A program made the position numbers and the translations under genes. A DNA stretch of 5,494 nt from an uncultured archaeon. GTDB lineage: Archaea; Thermoproteota; Nitrososphaeria; Nitrososphaerales; CALBXV01. Shown here one piece after another: positions 5,429 through 5,494 of the stretch (its first letter is position 1; the number at the start of each line of letters is the position of its first letter). Location of the stretch: contig CALBXV010000646.1 in assembly GCA_937890045.1 (NCBI GenBank), positions 1 to 5,494 on the forward strand, given 5' to 3'. Under the pieces are notes generated by a model. The model worked only from the letters and a program-made list of their open reading frames with translations, was not told the DNA's origin and did not search any database.

Positions 5429-5494
5429 TTATCAAAACTCTCATGTAATATTAAATTTTCTACATCACTACACAAAACTATAACTCTCATTCTT
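5425..5494 (-). CDS. C-terminal tail of an upstream gene (partial, product unknown)
   Basis: On the minus strand only one frame is open from the right edge. It reads RMRVIVLCSDVENLILHESFDK and stops at TGA 5427-5425, sharing the bases ATGA with the start of the GNAT/QueC-like gene. The other two frames hit stops within a few codons. The 4-base overlap is the usual sign of a translationally coupled operon, so the cassette probably continues to the right of the window. An ATG at 5490-5488 could instead begin a 21-codon leader peptide, but a longer gene entering from outside is more likely. The fragment is too short to assign. Confidence 0.55.
   Translation of the reverse strand, partial: RMRVIVLCSDVENLILHESFDK

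Overview
The window looks like part of an AT-rich, T4-like (myovirus-type) phage genome, probably aquatic or marine and uncultured. This rests on an N-terminal fragment at the left edge that matches the short clamp-loader subunit (gp62) seen in T4-like marine phages. It also fits the tight packing: every supported gene lies on the minus strand, gaps are at most 44 bases, and several junctions touch or overlap. The host cannot be named from this sequence.

Transcription runs right to left, so the order of reading is: (1) the last 22 codons of an upstream gene (5425-5494, off the edge); (2) a GNAT acetyltransferase domain fused to a QueC-like PP-loop ATPase with its zinc cysteines (4265-5428); (3) a small SpeD-like pyruvoyl decarboxylase (3910-4263); (4) a B12-binding-type radical SAM enzyme (2440-3903, TTG start); (5) a second radical SAM enzyme with an N-terminal SPASM/twitch-like cysteine segment (1289-2452, GTG start, overlapping gene 4 by 13 bases); (6) an unrecognised 296-residue protein with a strong ribosome binding site (354-1244); (7) the gp62-like clamp-loader subunit (1-334, 3' end off the window).

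Genes 2 to 5 form a compact metabolic cassette. The junctions are a 4-base ATGA overlap, a 1-base gap, a 6-base gap and a 13-base overlap, which points to one transcript with coupled translation. Three of the four enzymes belong to families that consume S-adenosylmethionine, and the fourth joins an ATP-dependent activating domain to an acyl-transfer domain. Together they look like a small biosynthetic or modification pathway carried by the phage. Its product cannot be read from the sequence. The two radical SAM genes are strikingly AT-rich (about 15-25% GC in the lines I counted), against about 42% in the 296-residue gene. This suggests the cassette was acquired as accessory cargo next to a core replication gene.

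No tRNA, CRISPR array, insertion sequence, clear promoter or rho-independent terminator is visible. There is no gene-free stretch longer than 44 bases.
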